From positions 144,884 to 208,883 of the forward strand of contig NZ_JAGEKP010000015.1 in NCBI RefSeq assembly GCF_017565305.1: a stretch of DNA of 64,000 nt, written 5' to 3'. Positions 26,948 through 35,473 of this stretch are shown here, one piece after another (the stretch's first letter is position 1; the number at the start of each line of letters is the position of its first letter). The notes beneath the pieces were generated by a model, which saw only the letters and a program-made list of their open reading frames with translations, ran no database searches and was not told the origin of the DNA. The DNA is from Leifsonia sp. TF02-11 (GTDB lineage Bacteria; Actinomycetota; Actinomycetes; Actinomycetales; Microbacteriaceae). The position numbers were made by a program, and so were the translations under genes.

Positions 26948-28150
26948 ATGTCTCTAGGTGTCGCCGTCATCGGCGCCGGAATGGCCGGGCGGGCTCACGC
27001 CGCCGCCTACCGCAACGCCCCCACCCTGTACTCGTCGGTCCTGCCCGACATTCGGCTCGTCTCAATCGGGGACGTCAGCGCCGAGTTCGGGTCGCTGGCC
27101 GCGAAGCGGTTCGGCTACGAGCGATCCGACACCTCCTGGCAGGCCATCGCGGAAGCGGACGACATCGATGTGGTCAGCGTCGTCGTTGCCAACTCCCTGC
27201 ACCGTGAGATCGTCGAGGGGCTCATCGCCGCAGGCAAGCACGTGCTGTGCGAGAAGCCGCTGAGTGACTCGCTGACGGATGGCCGCGCTATGGCCGACGC
27301 GGCCCGGAACGCCGACACCGTCGTGCGCATCGGATTCACCTTCCGCCGCGCACCCGGTGTCGCGGCCATCCGCGAGCTCATCCAGTCCGGAACCCTCGGC
27401 CGGGTGCTGCACGTCAGCGGCCGATACTGGACCGACTACGCCAGCGACCCCGCGGCACCGATCAGCTGGCGCTTCAAGGGGGCGCCTGGGTCGGGCGCTC
27501 TCGCCGACGTCGGCAGCCACGTGGGATACCTGGTCGAGTTCCTCGGTGGCGACATCGTCGAGGTCAACGGCGGCCGCTTCGCCACCGTCATCCCGAACCG
27601 CCCGGTGCCGCTCGCGGCCGTGGTCGGCCACGGCCTTGCCGCGGTGAGCGACACGTTCGAGCCAGTCGAAAACGACGACTACGCTGCGTTCACCGCGCGC
27701 TTCGCCAGCGGCGCCGTCGGCGCGGTCGAGGTGTCCCGTGTTGCCGCCGGCCACCCCAACGGCCTGCAGCTGGAGGTGTTCGGAGAGAACGGCGCCGCCA
27801 AGTGGGACCAGGAACGTCCCGCCGAGCTCCAGGTCATGCTCAACGAAGGCCCCGCTGCGACCCGCGGATTCCGTCGCGTCATCGTCGGGCCGGCGCACCC
27901 CTACGTGGCCGGCGGACTTCCGATGGACGCGCCCGGGGTTGGGCTTGGTCAGAATGACGGATTCGTCTTCCAAGCCAGGGCGTTCCTCGAGGAGGTCGCT
28001 GGGATACCGGAATCCGAATCGTTGCCTCGCTGCGCCAGCTTCGACGAGGGCGTGCACAACATGGAAATTCTCGCCGCGGTCTCCGAGTCCGCCGCCCAGG
28101 GCGGCGCATCTGTCACCGTCCCCTCGGTCAACGAGGCGGTGGCACGATGA
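26948..28150 (+). CDS. Gfo/Idh/MocA-family dehydrogenase, probable inositol dehydrogenase
   Basis: A 400-residue NAD(P)-dependent oxidoreductase. VAVIGAGMAGRAHAAAY is the Rossmann motif, HVLCEKPLSDS has the EKP lysine, and GSGALADVGSHVGYLVEFLGG carries the catalytic region. It is longer than typical IolG (about 340) and resembles proteins that act on scyllo- or D-chiro-inositol. GAAGGAGA precedes the ATG. The stop overlaps the next gene by 4 nt, so the two act together, probably oxidation followed by isomerisation or dehydration. Exact substrate unknown. Confidence 0.85.
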   Translation: MSLGVAVIGAGMAGRAHAAAYRNAPTLYSSVLPDIRLVSIGDVSAEFGSLAAKRFGYERSDTSWQAIAEADDIDVVSVVVANSLHREIVEGLIAAGKHVLCEKPLSDSLTDGRAMADAARNADTVVRIGFTFRRAPGVAAIRELIQSGTLGRVLHVSGRYWTDYASDPAAPISWRFKGAPGSGALADVGSHVGYLVEFLGGDIVEVNGGRFATVIPNRPVPLAAVVGHGLAAVSDTFEPVENDDYAAFTARFASGAVGAVEVSRVAAGHPNGLQLEVFGENGAAKWDQERPAELQVMLNEGPAATRGFRRVIVGPAHPYVAGGLPMDAPGVGLGQNDGFVFQARAFLEEVAGIPESESLPRCASFDEGVHNMEILAAVSESAAQGGASVTVPSVNEAVAR

Positions 28151-29154
28151 AGTTCGGTGTCTACAACGCGATCCTGCACGACCGCACCCTGCCCGAAGCC
28201 CTCACGGTAATCAGTGGGCTCGGTCTCACCGGGATCGAGATCAATTCCGGTGGATTCCTGCCCCCGGTTCATATCCCCACGTTCGACGACATCCTCGTCT
28301 CGGATGCGGCACGCGACGACTACCTCGGGCTCTTCGAAGGCACCGGCGTTCAGATCGCCGGGCTGAACTGCAACGGCAACCCGCTGCACCCGACGACCGC
28401 GATCGGCGAGAAGCACGCGGACGACGTCCGCCGTTCGATCCTGCTCGCGGGCCGGCTCGGCCAGCACCGGGTGGTCACCATGTCAGGTCTGCCGGGCGGC
28501 GAGCCGAATACAACGCGGCCGAACTGGATCGTCAACGCCTGGAACTCCGCCTCGCTCGACGTGATCGACTACCAGTGGTCCATCGCCGCACCGTTCTGGC
28601 GCGAGATGGACCGACTCGCGGCCGACCACGACGTGAAGGTCGCGCTAGAGCTGCATCCGCAGAACCTCGTCTTCAACCCTGCCGACGTGCACCGGCTGAT
28701 CGAGGAGACGGCTGCAACCAACGTCGGTGTCGAGCTCGACGCGTCCCACCTGTTCTGGCAGCAGATGGATCCGGTCGCGGTGGTCCAGGAGCTCGGCGAG
28801 TTGATATTCCACGCCGCAGCCAAGGATGTCCGGGTGAACCGGTCGAACGCGGCCGTGTACGGCGTCCTCGACAACCGGTTCCGCAAGCTGGGCCCCGACG
28901 AGCCACGCACGAACCTCGGCGGAGACGAGTGGGCGAACGAGTGGCCGAAGAACTCCTCGTGGGACTTCGTCGCCCTCGGCCGCGGCCACGACGCTGTCTA
29001 CTGGTCGACGTGGCTGGCCGCCCTGCACGTGGTGGACCCCGACATGCTCGTCAACATCGAGCACGAGGACACCTCGCTTGGCCGGATCGAAGGCCTTGAA
29101 GTCGCCGCGAGCGTGCTGCTGGACGCTGCCGCCCGCGCGGGCATCAGCGGCTAG
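28147..29154 (+). CDS. Second sugar phosphate isomerase/epimerase-like TIM barrel
   Basis: A 335-residue AP-endonuclease-2/xylose-isomerase-like barrel. Metal-ligand candidates lie in GIEINSGGF, KVALELHPQNLVFNP, VGVELDASHLFWQQ, IFHAAAKD and LVNIEHEDTSL. It is translationally coupled to the upstream dehydrogenase. It could supply the missing inosose dehydratase step or act on an epimeric inosose. Its TAG stop lies in a CTAG that also encodes the stop of the convergent MFS gene. Confidence 0.8.
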   Translation: MKFGVYNAILHDRTLPEALTVISGLGLTGIEINSGGFLPPVHIPTFDDILVSDAARDDYLGLFEGTGVQIAGLNCNGNPLHPTTAIGEKHADDVRRSILLAGRLGQHRVVTMSGLPGGEPNTTRPNWIVNAWNSASLDVIDYQWSIAAPFWREMDRLAADHDVKVALELHPQNLVFNPADVHRLIEETAATNVGVELDASHLFWQQMDPVAVVQELGELIFHAAAKDVRVNRSNAAVYGVLDNRFRKLGPDEPRTNLGGDEWANEWPKNSSWDFVALGRGHDAVYWSTWLAALHVVDPDMLVNIEHEDTSLGRIEGLEVAASVLLDAAARAGISG

Positions 29155-30557
29155 GGGTCAGACACCACCGGCCGCACGCGCACCGCATCGGCGGCGCCGC
29201 GCGGCAACCGGAACGCTCCAACCACCGCCACCACGGCGATCACCGCCATCACGGCGAAGGCGATGTGATACGAAGCCAGCTGCGGTGCGCCAGCGGTAGT
29301 CGGGAACGCCAAGCGCAGCACCGTTGCGCCCAGCGCTACCCCGACGGCCGTGCCCAGGTCCTGCACGGTCGAGGACAGCGTGTTCGCGGCCGTCAGCCGA
29401 GTTTTGGGCACATCCGCGTAGGCGAGGGACGCGTAGGCGGTGAAGCCGATCGAGCGGAACACCCCGCTGAGCAGCAATGCCACCCACAGGAGCGGCGGCG
29501 AGGTCGCCGGACCGGTCGCGGCGAAAAATGCTAAGAAGGCAACAGCCGCGACCGTGGAGACGATCAGAACGGAACGGAAGGAGAACGCCCGTAGCAGCGG
29601 AGTGGTCGCCGGTTTGATCCCCACATTGCCTAAGAACACCGCCGCGACGAAAAACCCCGCGGTCACCGGACCCTGGCCGAGCTCCTCCTGCAGCAGCAGC
29701 GGCATCAGAAACGGCACCGACGTCACGGCGAGGCGATACGCAACCCCGCTCGAGTTCGCGGCACGGAAGGTACGGATGCTGTAGGCCCGCAGATCAAGCA
29801 GCGGATCCGCAGTGTGCAGCAGATGCCGCACCCCCGCCACAGCCACCGCGACGGCGGCTGCGCCGGTCGCGATCGGCGCAGCCCAGCTCGCGCCGGACGA
29901 GAGCAGTTCCAATACCGCGATGAGGCCAAACACCGCCACCGTGCAGAGCACCAGCCCCGGCACGTCCAACACGAGGCGGGACTCGGGCGTCGCGCGGATC
30001 ACCCGCAGCGCGACTAGCAATGTCACCAGCGCGATCGGAATATTGAGCGCGAAAATCCACCGCCACCCGATGGTCGACGTGATCATGCCACCCAGCAGCG
30101 GTGCGACCACCGGCGCGACCAATGCCGGCCAGGTGAGGTACGCGATCGCGCGCAACAACTGCGCCGGCGTCGCGGAGCGAACCACGACTAGCCGACCGAT
30201 CGGCACCATCAGCGCGCCGCCGAAACCCTGCATGAGGCGAAGCGACGCCAACCACAGAAGATCGGGGCTGAGCGCGCACCCCAACGACGCGAGGCCGAAC
30301 AGCATCAGCGCGGCACAGAACACGCGTCGGCCACCGAATCGGGCCGCGAGCCATCCGCCGAGAGGGATGAACGTGGCCGCGGCCACCAGGTACGCGGTGC
30401 TCGCGATCGTGACGTCGCTCGGTCGCAAAGCGAAATCCCGCGCGATGCTGGGCATTGCCGTGAATAGGACGATGCCGTCGAGTTGCTCCATGAACATTGC
30501 CGCCGCAACCACCAACGCGGGGGTGCGCCGCCAAACCGCGGCAGCATCGTCGCTCAT
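29151..30557 (-). CDS. MFS transporter, DHA2-like
   Basis: A 468-residue major facilitator protein with about 14 hydrophobic helices. The motif A-like segment GGWLAARFGGRRVF follows helix 2, and LMQGFGGALMVPIGRLVV and APVVAPLLGGMITSTIGWRWIF resemble drug-proton antiporters of the EmrB/DHA2 group. It could export a toxic intermediate or move cyclitols. The operator-like TGTCAGGACA (30595-30604) lies 38 nt upstream of its ATG, which places it in the same regulon. It converges on the second isomerase gene. Confidence 0.85.
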   Translation of the reverse strand: MSDDAAAVWRRTPALVVAAAMFMEQLDGIVLFTAMPSIARDFALRPSDVTIASTAYLVAAATFIPLGGWLAARFGGRRVFCAALMLFGLASLGCALSPDLLWLASLRLMQGFGGALMVPIGRLVVVRSATPAQLLRAIAYLTWPALVAPVVAPLLGGMITSTIGWRWIFALNIPIALVTLLVALRVIRATPESRLVLDVPGLVLCTVAVFGLIAVLELLSSGASWAAPIATGAAAVAVAVAGVRHLLHTADPLLDLRAYSIRTFRAANSSGVAYRLAVTSVPFLMPLLLQEELGQGPVTAGFFVAAVFLGNVGIKPATTPLLRAFSFRSVLIVSTVAAVAFLAFFAATGPATSPPLLWVALLLSGVFRSIGFTAYASLAYADVPKTRLTAANTLSSTVQDLGTAVGVALGATVLRLAFPTTAGAPQLASYHIAFAVMAVIAVVAVVGAFRLPRGAADAVRVRPVVSDP

Positions 30558-30594
30558 GCCTCTAGCCTACGAGACAAAAGAACCTATGTACTCA

Positions 30595-30719
30595 TGTCAG
30601 GACATTTAGGTAGGCTGATCCAGTCGGGTTGACACCGGCGACCAAGCAGTCGCGCCGTTCCTCTGACATCACAACAAAATAACGTCTCGACAAGCCTCTT
30701 ATGTCTATATGTCGTTACA
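30595..30719. promoter_or_regulatory. Operator motifs in the MFS / ABC importer divergent region
   Basis: TGTCAGGACA (30595-30604) stands close to the MFS start, and TGTCGTTACA (30710-30719), within the palindromic ATGTCGTTACAT, stands 69 nt before the importer gene. Both fit the motif found upstream of the iol genes. The interval of about 230 bp between the two start codons has no gene. Confidence 0.55.
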
Positions 30720-30788
30720 TGATAGGCTCGGGGGCGATCAAAGCTGATCCGCCGCTTGCGCGGTTTACCAATGAAGGGAGTCGCGCGG

Positions 30789-31850
30789 ATGATTTCCACG
30801 TTGCTCAACACCCGGGGTACCCGTGCGAAGCGCCGGGTGTCCGTAACAGCGGCCCTCGCCGCGACGGTCGCACTCGGCCTCGCGCTGGCCGGATGCACCT
30901 CCAGCAACAACAACCCGTCCAGCACCTCCACCTCCGGGACCGGCGGCAGCGCCAGCGGAGTCTCGATCGTCGTCATGGGCGGGGCCACCAACGACCCGTT
31001 CTGGTCGACCGTCAAGAACGGCGGCGAAGCGGCCGCAGCGGGCGTCGAGAAGGCCGGCGGCAAGGTGACCTTCCTGGCCATGCCGAACTACAACAATTTC
31101 AACGCCGACGCCGCGAAGCTGGTCGCCAACATCCTCGCCCAGAAGCCCAGCGCGGCGGTCATCCCCGACTGGGCGCCCGAGGCACAGAACGCCAACATCA
31201 AGGCGATCACCGACGCGGGTATCCCCGTGTTCATCTACAACACCGGCGCCGACCAGGTGAAGACCGTCGGAGCCGAGGCGTATGTCGGCTCGGACGACTA
31301 CGCCTCCGGCAAGCTCGCCGGCGAGACGTTCGCAAAGCAGGGCTCCAAGCACATCCTGTGCGTTAACACCCTGCCGGGCACCGCAACCGCTGAGGCCCGC
31401 TGCAAGGGACTCAACGACGGCGCTACCGCCGAAGGCGGCAAGGCCACCGAGCTGTCGCTGCCGTCGTCGCAGTTCGGCGACCCCACCGCGATCGCACAGG
31501 CGATCAAGGGCGCGGTGCTGCAGGATTCGTCGGTCGACGCGATCTTCACCATCAGCCAAGGTGACGCGGACAGCGCCGCCAGCGGTCTGTCGCAGGCCGG
31601 CGTCGCCGACAAGGTGAAGCTCGGCAGCACGGACTTCAACACCGCGGCGCTCGGACGCATCGACAAGGGCACGCAGCTGTTCGCGATCGACCAGCAGGGC
31701 TACGCACAGGGCTACTACGCTGTTGCGGCCGCGTTCCAGTTCGCGGCCTACGGCATCGCCCTTCCCGGCGACCTGCCGACCGGCCCCGCGATCATCGACA
31801 AGTCCAACGTCGCCAAGGCCACTGCAGGCGTCAAGGACGGCGCCCGCTAG
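30789..31850 (+). CDS. Sugar/cyclitol ABC transporter substrate-binding lipoprotein
   Basis: A 353-residue periplasmic-binding-protein-like lipoprotein of the RbsB/peripla_BP_4 family. The signal ends in a lipobox LALAGCTSS, followed by a serine/threonine-rich tether and VSIVVMGGATNDPFWSTVKNG. Context suggests it binds myo-inositol or a related cyclitol. AAGGGAG precedes the ATG at 30789 by 8 nt; an earlier ATG lacks a ribosome site. It heads a three-gene importer operon, and the operator motif at 30710 ties it to the iol regulator. Confidence 0.9.
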   Translation: MISTLLNTRGTRAKRRVSVTAALAATVALGLALAGCTSSNNNPSSTSTSGTGGSASGVSIVVMGGATNDPFWSTVKNGGEAAAAGVEKAGGKVTFLAMPNYNNFNADAAKLVANILAQKPSAAVIPDWAPEAQNANIKAITDAGIPVFIYNTGADQVKTVGAEAYVGSDDYASGKLAGETFAKQGSKHILCVNTLPGTATAEARCKGLNDGATAEGGKATELSLPSSQFGDPTAIAQAIKGAVLQDSSVDAIFTISQGDADSAASGLSQAGVADKVKLGSTDFNTAALGRIDKGTQLFAIDQQGYAQGYYAVAAAFQFAAYGIALPGDLPTGPAIIDKSNVAKATAGVKDGAR

Positions 31851-31858
31851 TCGCTCCC

Positions 31859-31892
31859 GGGTGGGGTGGCGGCCTCGGCCGCCACCCCACCC
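31859..31892 (+). other. Strong intercistronic hairpin after the binding-protein gene
   Basis: GGGTGGGGTGGCGGC (31859-31873) and GCCGCCACCCCACCC (31878-31892) form a perfect 15-bp stem with a CTCG loop, 8 nt after the stop. No T-run follows, so it more likely stabilises the upstream mRNA than terminates it, giving more binding protein than permease. Confidence 0.7.
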
Positions 31893-31922
31893 ACACGCAT
31901 CCCCTCGGAAAGAAAGTTCAAC

Positions 31923-32984
31923 ATGACTTCGCACGTGTCCCCTTCCGTTACAACGCAAAAGAAAACACGCCCCACCATCGCCGTCCCCCAGATCGGCCGT
32001 CGGCCGGAGACCGGTGCCCTCATCGGGACCGTGTCGGTCTTCGTCTTCTTCGCGATCTTCGGCGGCGAGCAGTTCCTCTCAGCTGGCGGCGCGGCCAGCT
32101 GGCTCAACGTCGCCTCCGAGCTCGCGATCATCGCCGTGCCCGTCGGCGCGCTGATGATCGCCGGTGAGTTCGACCTGTCCGTCGGCTCCATCGTCGCCGC
32201 CAGCTCCGTGACGCTTGCCATCGTCTCCGGGACATGGGGGGCGCCGATCTGGGTCGGCATCATCGCCGCGCTAGCGCTCGGTGCCGGCTCCGGATTCATC
32301 AACGGCCTCGTGGTCACCCGCACCAACGTTCCGTCGTTCATCGTCACCCTAGCCATGCAGTTCGGCCTCGCCGGATTGACGCTGGGCCTTGCGCGACTGC
32401 TCGCCGGCAACACCAGCGTCCCCCTCACGCCCGACCCCTTCTCCAAGGCGATCTTCGGCACCCTGATCGATGGAAAGTTCGAGGTCGCGATCTTCTGGGC
32501 GATCGGCGTCGCGCTCGTGGTCGCGTGGATCCTGCAGATGACGCGATACGGCAACTGGATCTTCGCCATTGGCGGTGACAAGGAGAGCGCCCGCGCCGCA
32601 GGCATCCCGGTCGCCAAAGTCAAGATCGGACTGTTCATGAGCACCGGCGTCGGCGCCGCTCTCGTCGGCATCATCCAGACCATCCTGTACAACGGCGCAC
32701 AGACCGGCACCGGCCAGTCGTTCGTGTTCAACGCTGTCATCGCCGTGGTCGTCGGCGGTGTGCTGCTCACCGGCGGTTACGGCTCGGTCGTCGGGGTGAT
32801 CCTCGGAACCCTGACCTTCGCCCTGGTCAACCAGGGCATCTACTACACCGGCTGGAACTCCGACTGGGCCAGCCTCATCCTCGGCGTCCTGGTACTGGTC
32901 GCCGTTCTCGCCAACAACACGTTCCGCCGACTCGCCCTGGCATCCGGCCCTCGCCAGTCGAAGATTGTCAAGAAGGGGGCATGA
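31923..32984 (+). CDS. Sugar/cyclitol ABC transporter permease
   Basis: A 353-residue inner-membrane permease of the RbsC/MglC (BPD_transp_2) family with about ten hydrophobic segments. The conserved GEFDLSVGSIVAASSV and GAGSGFINGLVVTRTNVPSFIVTLA segments, and the cytoplasmic IFAIGGDKESARAAGIPVAKVK contact loop for the ATPase, are visible. It forms the membrane path of the probable inositol importer. The ATG at 31923 follows GGAAAG, and the stop overlaps the ATPase gene by 4 nt. Confidence 0.92.
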   Translation: MTSHVSPSVTTQKKTRPTIAVPQIGRRPETGALIGTVSVFVFFAIFGGEQFLSAGGAASWLNVASELAIIAVPVGALMIAGEFDLSVGSIVAASSVTLAIVSGTWGAPIWVGIIAALALGAGSGFINGLVVTRTNVPSFIVTLAMQFGLAGLTLGLARLLAGNTSVPLTPDPFSKAIFGTLIDGKFEVAIFWAIGVALVVAWILQMTRYGNWIFAIGGDKESARAAGIPVAKVKIGLFMSTGVGAALVGIIQTILYNGAQTGTGQSFVFNAVIAVVVGGVLLTGGYGSVVGVILGTLTFALVNQGIYYTGWNSDWASLILGVLVLVAVLANNTFRRLALASGPRQSKIVKKGA

Positions 32985-33808
32985 CCATGTCCGCGCCACT
33001 GCTGAAACTCACCCACGTATCCAAGTCCTTCGCCGGCACCCAGGCGCTCGAGGACATCTCTATCGAAGTCGACGCCGGCGAAGTGCTCTGCCTTCTCGGC
33101 GACAACGGCGCCGGCAAATCGACCCTCATCAAGATCCTCTCCGGCTTCCACAAGCCCACCGAAGGAACGATGGAGGTCGACGGCGAAGTGGTCTCCTTCG
33201 CCAGCCCAAAGGACGCCGCTGCCAAAGGCATCGCCACCGTGCATCAGACCGGCGGCACCTTCCCCCTGATGTCGGTGGCGCGCTCATTCTTCGTCGGTGA
33301 GGAGCCCACGAAGGGATGGGGTCCGTTCAAGTGGTTCGACAAGAAGGCCGCCGGCGCGATCGCCGTCAAGGAGGTCCGGTCCCTGGGTATCACCCGCGTC
33401 ACGGACGGCAACCGACTGGTCGGCGGACTCTCCGGCGGAGAACGCCAGTCCCTGGCCATCGCGCGCGCCGTCTACTTCGGCGCCCGCGTGCTGATCCTCG
33501 ACGAGCCCACCGCGGCCCTGGGCGTCAAGGAAGCGACCCACGTGCTGCGGATCATCATGCAGGCGCGGGCAAAGGGCATCGCGGTCATCTTCGTCACTCA
33601 CAACGTGCTGCACGCCATGACCGTTGGCGACCGCTTCGCGGTCCTGATCCACGGTCGCAAGGCCGACGACTTCCGCAAGGGCGAACGCAGCCGCGAAGAG
33701 ATCACCGATCTCATGGCCGGGGGAGAGGCCATGGCCGAACTCGAGGAAGAACTCGCAACGCTGACCGGCTCTGTCACCGCTATCACCCCGACCGGCGAGC
33801 CGAAATGA
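32981..33808 (+). CDS. Sugar/cyclitol ABC transporter ATP-binding protein, single-domain
   Basis: A 275-residue ATPase. Walker A is GDNGAGKST near residue 39-47, the signature is LSGGERQSLAIAR, Walker B is VLILDEPTAALG, and the switch His is in FVTHN. Most RbsA/MglA partners of this permease family carry two fused ATPase domains (about 500 residues); this one has a single domain and presumably dimerises, as in the FrcA-like subgroup. It is coupled to the permease by a 4-nt overlap and closes the inositol block. Confidence 0.92.
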   Translation: MTMSAPLLKLTHVSKSFAGTQALEDISIEVDAGEVLCLLGDNGAGKSTLIKILSGFHKPTEGTMEVDGEVVSFASPKDAAAKGIATVHQTGGTFPLMSVARSFFVGEEPTKGWGPFKWFDKKAAGAIAVKEVRSLGITRVTDGNRLVGGLSGGERQSLAIARAVYFGARVLILDEPTAALGVKEATHVLRIIMQARAKGIAVIFVTHNVLHAMTVGDRFAVLIHGRKADDFRKGERSREEITDLMAGGEAMAELEEELATLTGSVTAITPTGEPK

Positions 33809-33809
33809 C

Positions 33810-33860
33810 CACATCGGGGCGGGGCTGTTTCGGGACACGTCGCAGTTCCGCCCCGATGTG
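33810..33860 (+). terminator. Hairpin after the ABC importer operon
   Basis: CACATCGGGGCGG (33810-33822) pairs perfectly over 13 bp with CCGCCCCGATGTG (33848-33860) across a 25-nt loop, starting 2 nt after the stop. It lacks a clear T-run, so termination is likely but not certain. The following 200 bp to the tRNA show no gene. Confidence 0.5.
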
Positions 33861-34072
33861 CCTTCCTCTGACCTGTTGACCAATCGCGGCGCTCGCTGCC
33901 TCGCAGAGCCTTTGGCTTGGTGCCGCCCTCAGACCGGTAGGCGTACCTTCTCCTCCTGCGGCCTCGCATCCCATCGTCCCGATATCGTCCCGTGCATGCC
34001 GAGAATCACGTGCGAGGCGCTGGATTCAGTGCGTTGCCCTCCACGGAGCACTGCAAACTCGGGCATGCACAG

Positions 34073-34161
34073 GGAGTCGTCGCATAGTCAGGCGTAGTGC
34101 ACCACCCTGCTAAGGTGGAGTCCCCGTAAGGGGACCGAGGGTTCAAATCCCTCCGTCTCCG
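34073..34161 (+). tRNA. tRNA-Ser (anticodon GCU), integration target of the island
   Basis: A class II tRNA. The anticodon arm is CCACC-CTGCTAA-GGTGG (34102-34118) with anticodon GCT at 34109-34111. A long variable arm GTCCCC-GTAA-GGGGAC (34120-34135) and a T arm GAGGG-TTCAAAT-CCCTC (34137-34153) follow. The acceptor stem GGAGTCG with CGTCTCC pairs except for one T-T opposition at the fifth pair. CCA is not encoded. It reads AGC/AGU codons. The last 22 bp are repeated at 39874 and 56767. Confidence 0.88.
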
Positions 34162-34162
34162 C
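34140..34162 (+). repeat. attL core: 3' end of tRNA-Ser
   Basis: A 23-bp core starting GGTTCAAATCCC and ending TCTCCGC, forming the T arm and acceptor 3' strand of the tRNA. It is identical to 56767-56789, and 20 of 22 bases match 39874-39895. It is the expected crossover site for the adjacent integrase. Confidence 0.82.
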
Positions 34163-34168
34163 CGATCG

Positions 34169-34203
34169 AAACCCCCGGAATCCCCGTGATTTCGGGGGTT
34201 TTT
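34169..34203. terminator. Rho-independent terminator between tRNA-Ser and the integrase
   Basis: AAACCCCCG pairs with CGGGGGTTT around a loop of about 15 nt, followed by a T-run on the plus strand. It ends the tRNA transcript and, read on the other strand, may also stop transcription from the integrase gene whose stop codon is at 34203. Confidence 0.7.
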
Positions 34204-35321
34204 CAGTTGGTGGAAGAGGCGTTTGCCCACATTTTGCCCACACTTGCCGCGGAGACGGCGGCTTGAAGGCGCATGGCGACGTCGTCGAGGTCGTCGTCGA
34301 AGAGGTCGGCGTAGAGATCCAAGGTCATCGCGGCAGAGGCGTGCCCGAGCATCCGCTGGACCGCTTTGACGTTGGCACCCGAGCTAATGGCCAGCGAAGC
34401 GGCCGTGTGGCGGAGGTCGTGGAGAGTCATCGGCTCGAGTTCCGCCTCTCGCAGCGCGGTCTTGAACCAGCTGCGGGACCCGGTGCTTACTCGTGTGCGT
34501 CGGAGGTGTTGTCCGTCGGCGTCGCTGAACACCAGGTCGTCTCGGCCCTTTCCTGCAATCTGATCGGCCATGAGTTCAGAGAGGAAAGGGGGATAGGGAA
34601 CGTCGCGTCGCTTGTGAGTCTTGGGCGTTCCGACCTCGATGACCCCCGCCACCTCGACGGCGTTCACTGTCACCGTGATTCGTCGGCGGCGCAGGTCGAC
34701 ATCGCGGGTTCGCAGTCCGATCGCTTCACCCCAGCGCAGCCCGGTGTAGGCGAGAAGGAATACGAGAAGCGCGTGCTGGCCAGACGCGGCCGCGAGCCGA
34801 TGCACTTGCTCGTGGGTGAGGTAGACATGGGGCCTCGCGACCTTCCGTGGCAGGTTGACGCCGCGGGCTGGGTTGGAGGTGATGCGCCTATCGCGCACGG
34901 CGACATCGAGGATGCCGGCCAAGACTCCATAGGCCCGCAGGACGACGGTCGCCGACCGGTCCTGCCCGATGCGGGTGACCCAGTTCTGCACTTCGGAGAA
35001 CCGGACGTCGCGCACCCTGAGCCGGCCCCACTGGGGTTGGACGTACTTGTGCCAGGACACCTCGAGCGGCTTCTTGGAGGATGGCTTCAGGTGGGACTGG
35101 TTGCTGAGCCACACCGTTCCGAGTGCACCGATCGTGATCGCCGATTCGGACGCGTCGACGAACTCGCCGCGCGCCTTCGAGATCTCAACGGAAGCAAGGA
35201 AGAGTTCGGCATCGCGCTTTGTCTTGAAGCCGCGCTTGTCCGTCTGGCGGTGGTCTGGCGTTCGATAGCGGACGCGGTAACGCTTCCCATGCGCGGTGTC
35301 GTAGGGCGAGATGGTCCCCAT
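34203..35321 (-). CDS. Tyrosine-family site-specific integrase
   Basis: A 372-residue tyrosine recombinase with an N-terminal arm-binding region (YRVRYRTPDHRQTDKRGF), a core-binding SAM-like domain, and the catalytic domain. The catalytic residues are seen as Arg in TGLRWGEA, Lys in TPKTHKRRDV, HDLRHTAAS, LGHASAAMT and Tyr in LDLYADLF. It ends with VGKMWANASSTN, whose codons overlap paired TTTGCCCACA repeats. The ATG at 35321 is preferred over an upstream TTG. It lies 40 bp from the tRNA core, as expected for an element-encoded integrase at its own attL. Confidence 0.93.
   Translation of the reverse strand: MGTISPYDTAHGKRYRVRYRTPDHRQTDKRGFKTKRDAELFLASVEISKARGEFVDASESAITIGALGTVWLSNQSHLKPSSKKPLEVSWHKYVQPQWGRLRVRDVRFSEVQNWVTRIGQDRSATVVLRAYGVLAGILDVAVRDRRITSNPARGVNLPRKVARPHVYLTHEQVHRLAAASGQHALLVFLLAYTGLRWGEAIGLRTRDVDLRRRRITVTVNAVEVAGVIEVGTPKTHKRRDVPYPPFLSELMADQIAGKGRDDLVFSDADGQHLRRTRVSTGSRSWFKTALREAELEPMTLHDLRHTAASLAISSGANVKAVQRMLGHASAAMTLDLYADLFDDDLDDVAMRLQAAVSAASVGKMWANASSTN
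34222..34242. repeat. Paired TTTGCCCACA repeats, candidate integrase arm sites (left)
   Basis: Two TTTGCCCACA copies (34222-34231, 34233-34242), one helical turn apart, 60 bp from the att core and inside the end of the integrase gene. An identical pair is at 39746-39766. Similar short direct repeats serve as arm-type binding sites for tyrosine integrases. Confidence 0.55.
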
Positions 35322-35473
35322 CAGCAAGTGCCTTCCGTCTGGGGTTGTTCGCGACGTCGCACGAGCTCCTCGGCGCCGGTTGAGGACACTCTACGAGTGA
35401 GCGCCGACACCGACGTGAGGTTTGGCGGGAGGCTGGTCCGGTCCTTGGTGGCTCGCTTGCTCAGTTCTCCTCA

